Positions 1 to 6,342 of a DNA stretch of 8,425 nucleotides are shown here, in pieces. The stretch is from the NCBI GenBank assembly GCA_045122835.1, contig JBGVIB010000205.1:1-8425 (forward strand), read 5' to 3'. The position numbers were made by a program, and so were the translations under genes. Under the pieces are notes generated by a model. That model saw only the letters and a program-made list of their open reading frames with translations. It searched no databases and had not been told where the DNA came from. The stretch comes from JBGVMW01 sp045122835. Its GTDB lineage: Bacteria > Bacillota > Clostridia > Lachnospirales > Lachnospiraceae. Positions within the stretch are counted from its first letter, which is position 1, and each line of letters begins with the position of its first letter.

Positions 1-515
1 ATTGCCCAGATTGGTTCGTAAGCGATAACTGCTTCTTTAGCCTGATCAGCTGTTACGTTAAGGAAACCAACTTTAACCTGCTGACGGATGAAGTCCATTG
101 TTACGCCCTGTTCTCTCTGTGTAAGAGTTTCACCACAGCACATGATTGGTGTAAGGCCGTGTTCGAATGCTTTGAGCATTTTTTTGTTAACTGTTTCGCT
201 TGTTTCTGCGAAGTATTCTCTTCTTTCAGAATGTCCAAGGATAACATATTTAACACCTGCATCTGTAAGCATGTTTGGAGCGATTTCGCCTGTGTAAGCA
301 CCTTTTTCTTCGAAATACATGTTTTCAGCACCTACCTGAATGTTAGAACCTTTTGCAGCTTCTACTACAGGAATGATGTCGATAGCTGGTACGCAGAATA
401 CTACGTCAACTTCTTCATTTGCTACCAGTGGTTTCAGAGTTTCTACTAATTTAACTGCCTGGCTTGGAGTCATGTTCATTTTCCAGTTACCAGCAATAAT
501 TTTCTTTCTTGCCAT
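1..515 (-). CDS. tpiA: triosephosphate isomerase (partial, C-terminus outside window)
   Basis: This enzyme interconverts dihydroxyacetone phosphate and glyceraldehyde 3-phosphate in cytoplasmic glycolysis. Reading from ATG at 515, 171 complete codons are visible before the window edge, about two thirds of the usual ~250 residues. The substrate-binding GNWKMN motif (Asn10, Lys12), the catalytic His95 in GHSERR and the catalytic Glu167 in YEPIWAI are all present at textbook positions, so the fragment is intact as far as it goes. An AAGGAG ribosome binding site at 525-530, 9 nt from the ATG, fixes the start. It is third in the gap-pgk-tpiA order, 126 nt after pgk, and is probably co-transcribed with pgk through a large hairpin that lacks a U-tract. 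Its codon use differs visibly from pgk and gap: about one of nine leucines is TTA, and nearly all lysines are AAA. Identity is certain; only the end is unseen. Confidence 0.98.
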   Translation of the reverse strand, partial: MARKKIIAGNWKMNMTPSQAVKLVETLKPLVANEEVDVVFCVPAIDIIPVVEAAKGSNIQVGAENMYFEEKGAYTGEIAPNMLTDAGVKYVILGHSERREYFAETSETVNKKMLKAFEHGLTPIMCCGETLTQREQGVTMDFIRQQVKVGFLNVTADQAKEAVIAYEPIWA

Positions 516-542
516 GATTCAAATCTCCTTCTATACATAATG

Positions 543-625
543 ATGTTCCGGCCAGTACAACGTTTTGAACATAATTAATCAAATTATGTTCAAAACATTT
601 TACTAGGAAATCCTTGCCGGAACAT
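543..625 (-). repeat. nested inverted repeat between pgk and tpiA
   Basis: A perfect 15-bp inverted repeat (562-576 with 582-596, 5-nt loop) sits inside a second perfect 10-bp inverted repeat (543-552 with 616-625). The hexamer ATGTTC and its complement GAACAT alternate four times, at 543, 567, 586 and 620, so alternative pairings are possible. In the direction of transcription no U-run follows either stem, so it does not look like a normal terminator. It may be a processing or mRNA-stability element, or an operator for a dimeric regulator. The structure is seen in the sequence; the function is inferred. Confidence 0.8.
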
Positions 626-641
626 GCTGTAAATTTTTTAA

Positions 642-1832
642 TTATTTATCGTTAGCTGCAACAACACCTGGTAACTCTTTACCTTCTAAGAACTCCAAGG
701 AAGCACCGCCACCTGTAGAGATGTGTGTCATCTTATCGCCAAAGCCTAAGATATTAACAGCTGCTGCAGAATCACCACCACCGATGATTGTTGTAGCATC
801 TAATTCAGCTAAAGCTTTTGCAACTGCGATTGTACCGTTAGCAAAGTTAGACATTTCGAATACACCCATTGGTCCATTCCATACTACTGTCTTAGCATCC
901 TTTAATGCTTCTGTGTAAAGAGCTTCTGTCTTAGGTCCGATATCTAATCCCATTTCATCTGCTGCAAGGTCACCCTCAACAACTCTGAAAGGAGCATCGT
1001 TAGAGAATTCTTTTGCTGCAACAGTATCAACTGGAAGTAATAATTTAACTCCCTTAGCAGCAGCCTTCTCAACCATTTCTTTTGCATAATCTAAATAATC
1101 ATCTTCTACTAAAGATTTACCGATTTCCTGTCCGGCAGCTTTAGCGAATGTGAAGCACATACCACCACCGATGATTAATGTATCAACCTTGTCTAATAAG
1201 TTGTTGATAACAGAAATCTTAGAAGAAACCTTAGAACCACCTAAGATAGCTACGAAAGGTCTTGCAGGATTGTTTACTGCATTTCCTAAGAAATCGATTT
1301 CTTTCTGCATTAAGTAACCAACTACTGCAGTGTCAACGAATTCTGTTACACCTACATTAGAGCAATGTGCTCTGTGAGCTGTGCCGAATGCATCGTTTAC
1401 GAATACATCACATAAGGAAGCTAAATCTTTGCTGAATGCTTCGCCGTTCTTTGTTTCTTCTGCTCTGTAACGTGTGTTCTCTAAAAGAACTACATCGCCA
1501 TCGTTCATGGCTTCAACAGCAGCCTTAGCGTTAGCACCAACTACTTCTGCGTCAGCAGCGAACTTTACTTCCTGTCCTAATAACTCTGTTAATCTTGCAG
1601 CAACTGGTGCTAAAGATAATTCTGGCTTTGGTTCTCCCTTTGGCTTACCTAAGTGAGAGCAAAGAATAACCTTACCGCCATCTGCGATTAACTTCTTGAT
1701 TGTTGGAAGTGCAGCTACTAAACGGTTTTCGTCTGTGATCTTACCATCCTGTAATGGTACATTAAAATCGCATCTAACTAATACTTTTTTGCCTTTTACA
1801 TTGATATCATCAACTGATTTTTTATTAAGCAT
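642..1832 (-). CDS. pgk: phosphoglycerate kinase
   Basis: This cytoplasmic enzyme transfers phosphate from 1,3-bisphosphoglycerate to ADP, an ATP-forming step of glycolysis. The 396-residue product is of normal bacterial length and shows the family landmarks in order: the RCDFNVP substrate-binding motif (Arg20, Asp22, Asn24), SHLGKPKG around His60, ENTRYR near 118-123, DAFGTAHRAH at 147-156, GGSKVSSK at 198-205 at the start of the nucleotide-binding half, WNGPMGVFE near 318-326, GGGDSAAAV from 351, and the phosphate-binding TGGGASLEFLEGKELPG segment at 373-389. The start is supported by AAAGGAG at 1842-1848, 9 nt upstream. gap lies upstream behind a terminator and tpiA lies downstream. Transcription therefore probably comes from gap read-through or from a promoter in the 1833-1990 gap. 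Nothing suggests inactivation. A lysine replaces the more usual arginine in SHLGRP, a conservative change. Confidence 0.99.
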   Translation of the reverse strand: MLNKKSVDDINVKGKKVLVRCDFNVPLQDGKITDENRLVAALPTIKKLIADGGKVILCSHLGKPKGEPKPELSLAPVAARLTELLGQEVKFAADAEVVGANAKAAVEAMNDGDVVLLENTRYRAEETKNGEAFSKDLASLCDVFVNDAFGTAHRAHCSNVGVTEFVDTAVVGYLMQKEIDFLGNAVNNPARPFVAILGGSKVSSKISVINNLLDKVDTLIIGGGMCFTFAKAAGQEIGKSLVEDDYLDYAKEMVEKAAAKGVKLLLPVDTVAAKEFSNDAPFRVVEGDLAADEMGLDIGPKTEALYTEALKDAKTVVWNGPMGVFEMSNFANGTIAVAKALAELDATTIIGGGDSAAAVNILGFGDKMTHISTGGGASLEFLEGKELPGVVAANDK

Positions 1833-1869
1833 GTTTATATGCTCCTTTCGAAAATTTATTACTAATTAC

Positions 1870-1878
1870 ATTTTACCA
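1870..1878 (-). promoter_or_regulatory. possible extended -10 promoter element for pgk-tpiA
   Basis: On the minus strand TGG TAAAAT (the TAAAAT is at 1870-1875) fits an extended -10 box and lies immediately beyond the terminator that follows gap. Its predicted start would be about 30 nt before the pgk ATG. No recognisable -35 is present, because that position falls in the terminator stem. The call is therefore weak. Confidence 0.3.
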
Positions 1879-1885
1879 GGCTTAT

Positions 1886-1934
1886 AAAAAAGGCCCGGTC
1901 CCATAAGTTCACCTTACAAGACCGGACCTCTTTT
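1886..1934 (-). terminator. intrinsic terminator after gap
   Basis: Read on the minus strand, a 10-bp stem (1920-1929 with 1891-1900, one G-U pair) is followed directly by a run of six U. Its loop can form a further short stem (TAAG/CTTA at 1904-1907 and 1913-1916). It lies 61 nt past the gap stop. The A-run and T-run on both sides also make it plausible in the other direction. It should separate gap from pgk at least partly. Confidence 0.85.
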
Positions 1935-1989
1935 AAGTCCTGTATTCGAGAACTAATCTCTCACGTCTGATTAAAAATTAACTTGAAAA

Positions 1990-3006
1990 TTAAGCTAATT
2001 CAGCGAAGTACTTAATTGTTCTAACCATCTGGCTTGTGTAAGAGTTCTCGTTATCATACCAAGATACAACCTGTACTTCATATAAATCTTCAGCAACCTG
2101 AGCAACCATTGTCTGAGTTGCATCGAATAAAGAACCGTACTTCATACCAACGATATCAGAAGATACGATTTCTTCTTCTGTGTAACCATAAGACTCTGTA
2201 GCTGCTGCCTTCATAGCTGCGTTGATGCCTTCCTTAGTTACGTCTTTACCCTTAACAACTGCTGTTAAGATTGTTGTAGAACCTGTTGGTACTGGAACAC
2301 GCTGTGCAGAACCGATTAATTTACCATTTAATTCTGGGATAACTAAACCGATAGCTTTAGCTGCACCTGTTGAGTTAGGAACGATGTTAACAGCTGCTGC
2401 ACGAGCACGTCTGAAATCACCTTTTCTGTGTGGTCCATCAAGTACCATCTGATCACCTGTGTAAGCGTGAATTGTAGCCATGATACCAGACTGGATTGGA
2501 GCGTAATCGTTAAGAGCTTTAGCCATAGGAGCTAAGCAGTTAGTTGTACAAGAAGCAGCAGAGATGATTGTATCATCCTTTGTTAATACGTCATGGTTAA
2601 CGTTGAATACAACTGTAGGAAGATCATTTCCTGCTGGAGCAGAGATAACTACCTTCTTAGCACCTGCATCAATGTGAGCCTGAGACTTAGCCTTAGATAC
2701 ATAGAAACCTGTACACTCAAGAACAACGTCTACACCGATTTCTCCCCAAGGTAACTTAGAAGCATCTGCTTCTGCGTAAATCTTGATTGTCTTTCCATCA
2801 ACTGTGATGCTGTCTTCGCCAGCTACTACTGTATCAGCTAAAGCATATTTACCCTGTGAAGAGTCATACTTTAATAAGTGTGCTAACATTGCTGGATTTG
2901 TTAAGTCGTTGATTGCAACTACCTCATATCCTTCAGCACCAAACATCTGTCTAAATGCAAGACGACCGATACGTCCAAAACCATTGATTGCTACTTTTAC
3001 TGCCAT
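1990..3006 (-). CDS. gap: glyceraldehyde-3-phosphate dehydrogenase, type I (NAD-dependent)
   Basis: This enzyme oxidises and phosphorylates glyceraldehyde 3-phosphate to 1,3-bisphosphoglycerate with NAD+, one step before Pgk. The 338-residue product has the Rossmann motif INGFGRIGR at 7-15, and Asp34 in AINDLT, where an acidic residue favours NAD over NADP. It also has catalytic Cys153 in SASCTTNCLAP, catalytic His180 in ATIHAYTGDQ, the GPHRKGDFRRARAA phosphate-binding stretch (191-204), AQRVPVPTGS (235-243) and the C-terminal WYDNENSY (317-324). A strong AGGAGG at 3016-3021 fixes the start. It is the first gene of the glycolytic block, driven by a promoter about 117 nt upstream and followed by a terminator, so it can be made in excess over pgk and tpiA. 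No cggR-type repressor gene adjoins it, unlike the Bacillus arrangement. Confidence 0.99.
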   Translation of the reverse strand: MAVKVAINGFGRIGRLAFRQMFGAEGYEVVAINDLTNPAMLAHLLKYDSSQGKYALADTVVAGEDSITVDGKTIKIYAEADASKLPWGEIGVDVVLECTGFYVSKAKSQAHIDAGAKKVVISAPAGNDLPTVVFNVNHDVLTKDDTIISAASCTTNCLAPMAKALNDYAPIQSGIMATIHAYTGDQMVLDGPHRKGDFRRARAAAVNIVPNSTGAAKAIGLVIPELNGKLIGSAQRVPVPTGSTTILTAVVKGKDVTKEGINAAMKAAATESYGYTEEEIVSSDIVGMKYGSLFDATQTMVAQVAEDLYEVQVVSWYDNENSYTSQMVRTIKYFAELA

Positions 3007-3129
3007 TTTTTAATTCCTCCTAAAAAATTTATTATCCCTGCATATAAACATACCCAGAAACGAATATACTATACACAGAGTATCTACTATGGAATGTAAT
3101 AGATTGTTAAATAATCAACAACCATACTC

Positions 3130-3158
3130 ATTCTACCTAATTCCAGAATAAAATTCAA
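3130..3158 (-). promoter_or_regulatory. promoter of gap
   Basis: On the minus strand TTGAAT (-35, 3153-3158), a 17-bp spacer and TAGAAT (-10, 3130-3135) form a good sigma-A-type promoter. The predicted start is near 3123, giving a leader of about 117 nt before the gap ATG. An eight-base T-tract (A-tract on plus, 3169-3176) sits at about -46 to -53, the place of an UP element, which would suit a highly expressed glycolytic gene. Confidence 0.7.
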
Positions 3159-3325
3159 GTCATATTTGAAAAAAAATGCAATATTATGTTTTTTTTATAT
3201 TTACACCTTCTTTCTTAATAACATTTTTTTGCATATTTACCGTGTCAATCTGACATTTCAGTATATGATAGTTTTCCTGTGTACCCTTTGTTGCTTAAGA
3301 AATTCTTAAATAAAATATTCATATC
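3159..3325. other. A/T-tract-rich divergent intergenic spacer
   Basis: This stretch lies between the back-to-back promoters of gap and the PAP2-family gene. It contains no credible ORF. Its notable content is homopolymer tracts: A8 at 3169-3176, T8 at 3189-3196 and T7 at 3224-3230. A lone TTGACA-like box (minus strand, 3243-3248) lacks a matching -10 at normal spacing. I see no clear catabolite-control (cre-like) site. Confidence 0.6.
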
Positions 3326-3354
3326 TTGTTAAGAAAGAGTGATTATGATATTAT
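3326..3354 (+). promoter_or_regulatory. promoter of the PAP2-family gene
   Basis: TTGTTA (-35, 3326-3331), a 17-bp spacer and TATTAT (-10, 3349-3354) are preceded by TG one base upstream of the -10, making an extended -10 promoter. The predicted start is near 3361, about 59 nt before the ATG. It diverges from the gap promoter. Confidence 0.75.
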
Positions 3355-3419
3355 ATGTTAGTTGTGGCAAATGACAGGGACTTAGAACGTTCCATTTTTT
3401 TAATTGAGAGAGGGATTTT

Positions 3420-4112
3420 ATGAAAAAGTTTAAACAGTTTTGGCAGCCGTTTTTCCAGAAATATAAGCACGGGATTTTGTTGTCCTATGTCTTTTTTTAT
3501 CTGACATGGTTTGGCTGGATTGAAAAAAAGGTTACCACGAATTTCCATGTGATACATATGGACATAGATGACCACATACCTTTTATTGAAATTTTTATTG
3601 TTCCATACCTGCTCTGGTTTTTATATGTTGCTGTTGTTGTTATGATTCAGTTCTTTAAGGATGTTCCAGCATATTATAAAAACTGTGCATTTTTATTTAC
3701 TGGTATGACAATTTTCCTGATTATTTCAACTGTATATCCAAATGGTCATTATTTGAGACCAACTGATTTGGAAAGCGATACTATATTTGCGACATTGATT
3801 CAAGGCTTATGGAAAGCAGATACTGCAACGAACTTGTTCCCAAGTATTCATGTTTACAATTCCATTGCTACTCATGTTGCAATTTGCCACACCAGCGGAA
3901 TTAAGGATAAGAAGTGGGTTGTAATTCCTTCCTTCCTCCTTATGGTTTCCATCTGTTGTGCTACTGTATTTTTGAAGCAGCATTCTATGTTTGATGTGAT
4001 TACTGCTTTGATTCTTGCTTTCGTTATGTATGAGGTTGTTTACAAAGCTGATTGGGCTACTATCATTGCGAAGCGCCGCGGACGCCAGAAGGAAAAGGCT
4101 TTGGATTATTAA
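3420..4112 (+). CDS. PAP2-superfamily integral membrane phosphatase/phosphotransferase
   Basis: The 230-residue protein is predicted to be a polytopic membrane protein with about six hydrophobic segments (roughly 18-34, 57-80, 90-107, 143-157, 167-184, 193-208) and a basic C-terminus. The PAP2 signature is recognisable but altered. YLRP at 111-114 corresponds to the KX6RP motif with Tyr106 in the lysine position. FPSIH at 140-144 is the PSGH motif with the acid/base-type His144. LKQHSMFD at 185-192 holds His188 and Asp192 of the SRX5HX3D motif, but the Ser-Arg pair is Ala181-Thr182. Such KQHxxxD variants resemble the PAP2 subgroup related to inositol-phosphoceramide-type phosphotransferases. 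The substrate is probably a lipid phosphate or polyprenyl phosphate, which I cannot specify. The weak GAGAGAGGG upstream of ATG supports the start. It is monocistronic, with its own promoter and terminator. A convergent glycosyltransferase gene hints at envelope or lipid work. Confidence 0.85.
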   Translation: MKKFKQFWQPFFQKYKHGILLSYVFFYLTWFGWIEKKVTTNFHVIHMDIDDHIPFIEIFIVPYLLWFLYVAVVVMIQFFKDVPAYYKNCAFLFTGMTIFLIISTVYPNGHYLRPTDLESDTIFATLIQGLWKADTATNLFPSIHVYNSIATHVAICHTSGIKDKKWVVIPSFLLMVSICCATVFLKQHSMFDVITALILAFVMYEVVYKADWATIIAKRRGRQKEKALDY

Positions 4113-4122
4113 ATATGATAAT

Positions 4123-4157
4123 AAAAACATGCTGACAATTCTTGCCAGCATGTTTTT
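4123..4157 (+). terminator. intrinsic terminator of the PAP2-family gene
   Basis: A perfect 12-bp stem (4123-4134 with 4146-4157, 11-nt loop) ends in a run of six T, starting 11 nt after the stop codon. The A-run on the other side means it could also stop minus-strand transcription. Confidence 0.9.
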
Positions 4158-4164
4158 TGATTGA

Positions 4165-4192
4165 AAAAGACTCTGCCGGAACAGAGCCTTTT
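4165..4192 (-). terminator. intrinsic terminator of the TPR-mutY-glycosyltransferase genes
   Basis: On the minus strand an 11-bp stem (4182-4192 with 4165-4175, one G-U pair) closes a six-base UUCCGG loop and ends in five U. It lies 12 nt past the glycosyltransferase stop, back to back with the plus-strand terminator. Confidence 0.85.
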
Positions 4193-4204
4193 CCATACAT
4201 TTAT

Positions 4205-5221
4205 TTAGTTAAATCCAAAAATATGCTGTGTCACCTTATAAGCTGCCACTGATATCTTTCTTCCACCTTTTCCCGACAGATTCATGCTACTTCCAACGAT
4301 ACCGTATCGCAGAATAAAGTGCAGGTGTTTGTCCTTCTTTTTCAAATACTGCCACAGTTCCACTTTCTTTTTTATCGCCTCATCTGTTCCGCAACGAATC
4401 AGCATAATAGAGGAAACTGCCATCATAATTTCCAGATAATTCGTCATATAACTTCTAAGCTTGCGATTCTTAATACTCTTAGGTGAATAATAATCAATCA
4501 TTAATTTATTTACCTTTATCTGCTGATCCACCCTTTTTATCATTACCGATTCATTTACTGACTGGTCAGCACGTCCAATAAAATAACGATAAAAATTCAC
4601 ATCCAGATAATATAAGGTCTTAACATGTGGCAATGGATAAAATACAAATATGTTATCCACATAAAATGTATGCTTCGGCAGTTCTAATCCACAATCACGC
4701 AAGAGCTGTGTGCGGTAAATAACAGAATGCATAAGAATATACTGTCCTTTATGAAGGAATTTTACATCATTCCATGTAAATACCTGGTCCCTCGGAAAGG
4801 CAGAACGATAATGCATAACTTTCTTACGCTTTACACCCTGTTTCTCATATACAAAATTGCTAATCATCATATCGAGAGAAGTTCCCTGACGCACCAGACG
4901 TTCCAGCGTTTCCAGAATCTTATGGTACGCTGTTTCATTTACCCAGTCATCGCTGTCTACTACCTTAAAGAAAACACCTGTTGCATTGCGAATACCTGCA
5001 TTCACCGCTTCTCCGTGTCCACCATTTTCCTGATGCACAACTTTAATGATATCCGGAAATTGTGCTGCATATTCATCTGCAATCTTTGCTGTATCATCGG
5101 TTGAACCATCATTTACAATAATAATCTCCACTTCGTTTCCACCTAACAGTAACGAATCGATACACTTTCTCATGTAATTCTGCGAATTATAACAAGGTAT
5201 TGCTACTGATAAAATCTTCAT
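4205..5221 (-). CDS. GT2-family glycosyltransferase (GT-A fold)
   Basis: The 338-residue protein transfers a sugar from an activated (nucleotide) donor to an unknown acceptor at the cytoplasmic side of the envelope. The N-terminal GT-A domain shows SVAIPCYNSQNY (5-16), the nucleotide-binding VNDGSTDDT (36-44), HQENGGHGEAVNAGIRNA (63-80) and the metal-binding DXD-type VDSDDW (88-93). Further on, MHSVIYR (164-170), YVDNIFVFYPL (187-197) and GRADQS (216-221) match the second half of many GT2 enzymes, VDN being the likely catalytic-base region. I see no convincing transmembrane helix, so it is soluble or peripheral. The start is set by GAGGAAGG at 5226-5233. It lies 14 bp after mutY, so it is the last gene of that operon and has its own terminator. 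Family assignment is firm. The product (capsule, teichoic acid, glycolipid) is not deducible, and the pairing with a DNA repair gene gives no hint. Confidence 0.93.
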   Translation of the reverse strand: MKILSVAIPCYNSQNYMRKCIDSLLLGGNEVEIIIVNDGSTDDTAKIADEYAAQFPDIIKVVHQENGGHGEAVNAGIRNATGVFFKVVDSDDWVNETAYHKILETLERLVRQGTSLDMMISNFVYEKQGVKRKKVMHYRSAFPRDQVFTWNDVKFLHKGQYILMHSVIYRTQLLRDCGLELPKHTFYVDNIFVFYPLPHVKTLYYLDVNFYRYFIGRADQSVNESVMIKRVDQQIKVNKLMIDYYSPKSIKNRKLRSYMTNYLEIMMAVSSIMLIRCGTDEAIKKKVELWQYLKKKDKHLHFILRYGIVGSSMNLSGKGGRKISVAAYKVTQHIFGFN

Positions 5222-5235
5222 TGTTCCTTCCTCGC

Positions 5236-6342
5236 TTACTTTGAATAATTATTTTTTTCTGTGTGCTTCATATCCTTATCCGTCCAGATATTCACCCGGT
5301 TCAGGTAAGATCTATATGCTGCAAAAGCCGCTGGTATAGGATACATGTTGTTTGTCTCCGCTTCAGTGACAAATAAAAGTTCATTCTGATTCGGAAGACT
5401 GGTTTGTATCTCTACTGCATATGCTTTCATATGCCACTCTACATGGGAAAAAATATGCTTAGAATCCGGAAGTTCCCTGATATCTAACACTTCATTTCCC
5501 ACTTCCCTGCAATACTCTGCCACTGCATCTTTTGAAACCCATCCCTCTATAAAAGGAAATTCATACATGCCTGCTAACAAGCCCTTAGAATCTCTTTTCC
5601 GAATAGCGGTTACATCTCCATGTCCTAGAAGTAGTAGCGTTTTTTTCTCAATACGTCTTTGCTTTTTAGGACTTTTGACTGGCAATTTATCTACCATGCC
5701 TTTCTGTCTTGCCTGACAGATTTCTTCTAGAGGACAGCTTTCACATCTTGCCTTTCCATTTGGAATACAGACCATAGCCCCTAATTCCATTAATGCCTGA
5801 TTAAAGGCACCAGCCTCCCCAGGCATCACGGCAAGAAGTTCTTTCTCCATATTCTTTTTCACACTTGCCTTGGTGATATCATCATCCCAAGCCTGAATTC
5901 TGGATATGACACGTAGCACATTGCCATCTACAGCTGGTACACGCAAGCCATAGGCAATAGAGGCAATGGCTCCTGCTGTATAACTGCCAATGCCGGAAAG
6001 TTCACATAACGCTTCATAGTCAGCCGGTAGTTTTCCGCCATGCACTTCCATAATCTGTACTGCAGCTTTCTGCATATTCCTTACCCGGTTGTAATAGCCT
6101 AATCCTTCCCACAGCTTAAGAAGTGTTTCTTCCTCCGCCTTTGCCAGACTTTCCACATCCGGCAAAGCTTCCATAAACCTTTCAAAATATGGCTTTACGG
6201 CTTCCACTCGTGTCTGCTGCAACATAATTTCTGACACCCACACACGATATGGTTCCGGATGCTCCCGCCAAGGAAGTACTCTGGCCGATGCATGAAACCA
6301 CGCCAGCAAAGGCTTAACAATCCGCTCCAGATTATTCTGCAT
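5236..6342 (-). CDS. mutY: A/G-specific adenine DNA glycosylase
   Basis: MutY removes adenine mispaired with 8-oxoguanine or guanine, preventing G:C to T:A transversions. The 368 residues comprise the helix-hairpin-helix glycosylase domain, the iron-sulfur loop and a C-terminal NUDIX-like 8-oxoG recognition domain. Visible landmarks are LPWREHPEPYRVWVSEIMLQQT (23-44) with catalytic Glu38, LSGIGSYTAGAIASIAYG (115-132; the HhH), catalytic Asp139 in PAVDGNV, and four cluster cysteines at 192, 200, 203 and 209. The spacing C-X7-C-X2-C-X5-C has one residue more in the first gap than the E. coli enzyme. The NUDIX-like part has LAGMYEFPFIEGW (256-268) and FSHVEWHMKAY (298-308). The start overlaps the end of the TPR gene by 11 bp, with GAGGAG at 6353-6358 inside that gene as ribosome binding site, indicating translational coupling. 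Length and motifs are complete. Confidence 0.98.
   Translation of the reverse strand: MQNNLERIVKPLLAWFHASARVLPWREHPEPYRVWVSEIMLQQTRVEAVKPYFERFMEALPDVESLAKAEEETLLKLWEGLGYYNRVRNMQKAAVQIMEVHGGKLPADYEALCELSGIGSYTAGAIASIAYGLRVPAVDGNVLRVISRIQAWDDDITKASVKKNMEKELLAVMPGEAGAFNQALMELGAMVCIPNGKARCESCPLEEICQARQKGMVDKLPVKSPKKQRRIEKKTLLLLGHGDVTAIRKRDSKGLLAGMYEFPFIEGWVSKDAVAEYCREVGNEVLDIRELPDSKHIFSHVEWHMKAYAVEIQTSLPNQNELLFVTEAETNNMYPIPAAFAAYRSYLNRVNIWTDKDMKHTEKNNYSK

Noticed and set aside
101..449. Several open frames of 66-96 codons inside the tpiA region
   Set aside because: They are out-of-frame shadows of tpiA, whose catalytic residues all read correctly in one continuous frame.
3243..3248. Consensus -35 TTGACA on the minus strand upstream of gap
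   Set aside because: No acceptable -10 lies 16-19 bp downstream; TTGAAT-N17-TAGAAT closer to gap is far better.
3351..3575. 74-codon minus-strand frame over the PAP2 promoter and 5' end
   Set aside because: It is antisense to a gene with conserved motifs and has no recognisable start signals or domains.
615..4183. Ten-base string TGCCGGAACA shared by the pgk-tpiA repeat (615-624) and the 4174-4183 terminator
   Set aside because: The flanks do not match and ten bases shared by two hairpins in 8 kb is weak evidence; probably chance or common hairpin make-up.
3807..4196. 129-codon minus-strand frame opposite the PAP2-family gene
   Set aside because: It runs antisense through conserved PAP2 motifs and both terminators, lacks a ribosome binding site, and resembles no family.
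4727..5104. 125-codon plus-strand frame within the glycosyltransferase gene
   Set aside because: It is antisense to the DXD-containing catalytic domain and is best explained as a shadow ORF.
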